From: Gelidibacter salicanalis
Lineage (GTDB): Bacteria > Bacteroidota > Bacteroidia > Flavobacteriales > Flavobacteriaceae
Direction of reading: 5' to 3'
Length of the DNA: 34,299 nt
NCBI RefSeq assembly: GCF_016469035.1
Contig: NZ_JAEHJZ010000052.1
Span: 62,906 to 97,204, forward strand
Positions within the stretch are counted from its first letter, which is position 1, and the number at the start of each line of letters is the position of its first letter. A program made the translations under genes and the position numbers. Below, piece after piece: positions 34,273-34,299 of this stretch. Below the pieces are notes generated by a model. The model ran no database searches. It was not told the DNA's origin and saw only the letters and a program-made list of their open reading frames with translations.

Positions 34273-34299
34273 ATTATCTAAAGGTAAAAACCCTGCTCC

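Noticed and set aside
1-34299. Defence system, prophage or mobile element
   Set aside because: No transposase, integrase, nuclease-based defence gene, att-like repeat pair or tRNA-adjacent boundary was found; almost all genes are core or surface-associated.

Overview
The window is about 34 kb of low-GC chromosome from a member of the Bacteroidota, almost certainly a marine-type Flavobacteriaceae. The reasons are a type IX secretion component (PorQ), a giant secreted protein with a gliding-motility-type C-terminal sorting domain next to a PorP/SprF partner and an OmpA protein, promoters of the TTG-N19/20-TAnnTTTG type, and the near absence of Shine-Dalgarno sequences. It is mostly core chromosome. 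I see no insertion sequence, phage gene, CRISPR array, tRNA or rRNA.

Layout. At 194-5052 (+) lie a cytoplasmic GH31 alpha-glucosidase, an M48 lipoprotein protease and a UMF1-type MFS transporter. At 8077-5129 (-) is a compact four-gene operon: an ECF-like sigma factor with a TTG start, a one-pass membrane protein likely to be its regulator, and two exported repeat proteins (DYG/DYT repeats, then GSG repeats of the GIN/DUF2807 type). It diverges from lon (8372-10822, +) across a 294-base spacer holding two dyads. Then come porQ-cmk (+), a convergent BON/LysM-type gene (-), rpsA (+) with a clear promoter and a leader of about 120 bases, the pyrR-pyrB-STAS-like cluster (+), rnz (+), pdxH (+) and a CAP-domain lipoprotein (+).

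At 29633-20601 (-) is the most distinctive unit. It is a four-gene operon encoding a 173-residue exported protein of unknown function, an 1877-residue adhesin-like protein with a SprB-type repeat, eight Cys-containing HYR-like repeats and a type B T9SS sorting domain, a PorP/SprF-family protein, and a TPR/PD40/OmpA protein. It looks like a self-contained cell-surface secretion and anchoring module of the SprB/SprF kind. It ends at a strong minus-strand terminator.

The right end (29994-34218, +) holds a polyphosphate and phospho-signalling cluster (sixA, then ppk1-ppx separated by 3 bases) and a small outer-membrane beta-barrel protein, closed by a bidirectional terminator.

The two units most worth a second look are the sigma/membrane-protein/double beta-repeat operon and the adhesin operon with its unknown first gene. 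Smaller points are the rpsA leader, a STAS-like gene beside rnz, a pyrR with no room for an upstream attenuator, and several dyads and repeats between genes.
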